Source of the DNA: Isoetes taiwanensis
Lineage: Eukaryota; Streptophyta; Lycopodiopsida; Isoetales; Isoetaceae
Length of the DNA stretch: 64,000 bases
NCBI GenBank assembly: GCA_021234155.1
Contig: JAJEKV010000017.1
Coordinates: forward strand, 4,870,792 to 4,934,791
Reading direction: 5' to 3'
Shown: in pieces, positions 63,954-64,000 of the stretch
Position numbering within the stretch: position 1 is the stretch's first letter
How the letters are laid out: each line of letters starts with the position of its first letter
The notes under the pieces: model-generated
Told to the model about the DNA's origin: nothing
Databases searched by the model: none
Seen by the model: the letters and a program-made list of their open reading frames with translations, nothing else
Position numbers and translations under genes: made by a program

Positions 63954-64000
63954 TCTTATATTATAAAGTTTTTAAGCGTATGTCTTTGCATGAAACCTAA
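63954..64000 (+). mobile_element. Helitron H-H, 5' end (runs off the right edge)
   Basis: TCTTATATTATAAAG at 63954 after an A, followed by 'agcgtatgtctttgcatg', which matches the H-E leader with small indels. Probably another polypurine Helitron of the H-E/H-F type. Confidence 0.7.

Noticed and set aside
23915..64000. CRISPR-like array because of regularly spaced repeats
   Set aside because: Spacers are themselves repeats, unit length is about 1 kb, and the repeated element is a tRNA cloverleaf in a plant genome.

Overview
This window is nuclear DNA of a land plant. It is AT-rich, repeat-dense and strongly heterochromatic in character. Evidence for a plant: plant-type Helitrons, a Ty1/copia element, an L1-type plant LINE with a zinc-knuckle ORF1 and a zf-RVT tail, PLS-class PPR gene fragments, an EIN3/EIL transcription-factor fragment, and tRNA-His genes with plant-like sequence. 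The PPR phrasing (repeated 'FVSILDA'-like segments) resembles seed-free vascular plants such as ferns or lycophytes, but that is only an impression. I see no intact protein-coding host gene. Almost all long ORFs are translations of low-complexity purine/pyrimidine tracts.

Layout. (1) 1-10,710: three minus-strand Helitrons lie head to tail (H0 1-503, H1 507-4,646, H2 4,647-10,700). H1 carries broken PPR gene segments. H2 carries a nested plus-strand Helitron (H-A 7,594-9,360). (2) 10,711-12,597: Helitron H-B. (3) 12,598-18,440: decayed gene-like sequence, with an EIN3-like fragment embedded in coding-like DNA that resembles a CACTA (En/Spm) element. (4) 18,440-23,914: a minisatellite holding Helitrons H-C and H-D, then AT-rich DNA. 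(5) 23,915-64,000: a tandem array of a roughly 1.05-kb unit. Each unit contains two minus-strand tRNA-His-like genes spaced alternately about 390 and 640-680 bp apart; 15 copies are well preserved and 11 are degraded. The array is broken by Helitron H-E (24,427-26,293), a poly(A) retroinsertion (27,414-29,174), a 5'-truncated copia element (30,845-35,522), a full-span LINE (37,470-47,431) that contains an LTR-only insertion (38,583-42,030) that in turn contains Helitron H-F (38,939-40,801), Helitron H-G (53,417-55,743), a different 4.9-kb Helitron H-I (57,002-61,880), and the start of Helitron H-H at 63,954.

The two most unusual systems are (a) a Helitron family whose whole 1.6-2 kb body is a one-sided polypurine tract built on AAAAGG-like repeats, always purine on the Helitron sense strand, and closed by a conserved hairpin GCCCAGCAACGCTGGGC just before CTAG; and (b) the tRNA-His tandem array, in which one subset of genes has the anticodon changed from GTG (His) to GTA (Tyr) and no copy examined has a nearby T4 terminator.

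From about 50.7 kb onward the tRNA units and H-G differ from the clean copies by recurrent, context-specific changes at CG, CTG and CAG sites. This looks more like uncorrected long-read basecalling at methylated cytosines than like evolution, so coordinates and gene integrity there should be treated with caution.
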